Shown here: piece after piece, positions 5,391 through 5,550 of the stretch
Position numbering within the stretch: position 1 is the stretch's first letter
Layout of the letters: every line of letters starts with the position of its first letter
Source: Nitrososphaerota archaeon
GTDB taxonomy: Archaea; Thermoproteota; Nitrososphaeria; Nitrososphaerales; UBA183
Direction: 5' to 3'
Assembly: GCA_027886925.1 (NCBI GenBank)
Contig: JAPCJN010000100.1
Span: forward strand, 1-5,550
Length of the DNA: 5,550 nucleotides
The notes under the pieces: model-generated
Seen by the model: the letters and a program-made list of their open reading frames with translations, nothing else
What the model was told of the DNA's origin: nothing
Database searches by the model: none
Position numbers and translations under genes: made by a program

Positions 5391-5550
5391 CTAGAGCCTG
5401 AGCCCGTAGGACTGGGCGAAGTCCTCGAACTGGGTGTAGGCCTGCAGGAACATGATGCCCTTGTCGCTGATGCGGTATTTTGAGGCCCTCTCCAGCGTCT
5501 CTTCGAGCAAGAGACCCGCGCTCACAAGCTCGACGATCAGCTTCGTCATC
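5391..5550 (-). CDS. Winged-helix DNA-binding regulator, C-terminal part (5' end outside window)
   Basis: The minus strand is open from the window edge to a TAG at 5391-5393 and encodes at least 52 residues. The pattern is a helix (KLIVELVSAGLLLEE), a wing-like stretch with KYRISDKG, and a closing helix (FLQAYTQFEDFAQSYGL). The Y-x-x-[ST]-x-K-G-x-x-F-L-x-x-Y order is typical of the short archaeal winged-helix proteins (HTH_45-like), which act as transcription regulators and often dimerise through the last helix. The ATG at 5549-5547 is probably internal, since family members have the recognition part of the domain before this point. It is followed by malate dehydrogenase in the same direction after 88 bases. 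Its target is unknown; control of the neighbour is possible but unsupported. Confidence 0.7.
   Translation of the reverse strand, partial: MTKLIVELVSAGLLLEETLERASKYRISDKGIMFLQAYTQFEDFAQSYGLRL

Noticed and set aside
1..5550. CRISPR array, tRNA or rRNA gene, insertion sequence or attachment site
   Set aside because: No regularly spaced repeats, no tRNA-like cloverleaf, no transposase-like protein and no paired terminal repeats were seen; the window is almost fully covered by metabolic genes of similar composition.

Overview
The window looks like chromosomal DNA from a GC-rich archaeon. The evidence is A/T-rich TATA-like elements at archaeal spacing in the two intergenic gaps, a partial protein resembling the small archaeal winged-helix regulators, and an electron-transfer flavoprotein (ETF) cluster with a fused FixC-FixX protein. 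I would guess Thermoproteota, including the Nitrososphaerota and its deep relatives, but a single window cannot fix the lineage.

Layout. Bases 2-220 (+) are the C-terminal ACT domain of an aspartate kinase, truncated by the window edge. It converges with a long block of minus-strand genes across a 22-base gap that carries a hairpin. Reading along the minus strand from the right edge, the order is: the C-terminal part of a winged-helix regulator (5550-5391), a malate dehydrogenase (5302-4373), then a tight three-gene unit of etfB/fixA (4283-3105), etfA/fixB (3108-1969) and fixCX (1976-243). The last three overlap by 4 and 8 bases, so they are almost certainly one operon. The malate dehydrogenase and the ETF operon each have their own TATA-like element in gaps of about 90 bases. 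No stretch over 300 bases lacks a gene.

How the genes work together. EtfB and EtfA form the flavin heterodimer. FixCX is a FAD protein with a C-terminal ferredoxin-like [4Fe-4S] domain, so one polypeptide carries what are two proteins, FixC and FixX, in nitrogen fixers. The set matches the FixABCX/EtfABCX layout, in which NADH electrons can be split between ferredoxin or flavodoxin and a quinone. The alternative is a conventional ETF with its quinone oxidoreductase, passing electrons from a dehydrogenase such as acyl-CoA dehydrogenase to the quinone pool. The EtfB sequence favours the NAD-binding, bifurcating type, but this is not proven. Malate dehydrogenase upstream could supply NADH; that link is inference.

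The system is not new in kind. The less ordinary points are a long insertion and tail in EtfB, a divergent FAD motif in EtfA, a roughly 60-residue gap between the first cluster cysteine and the CxxCxxC motif in FixCX, and a repeat-rich malate dehydrogenase promoter.
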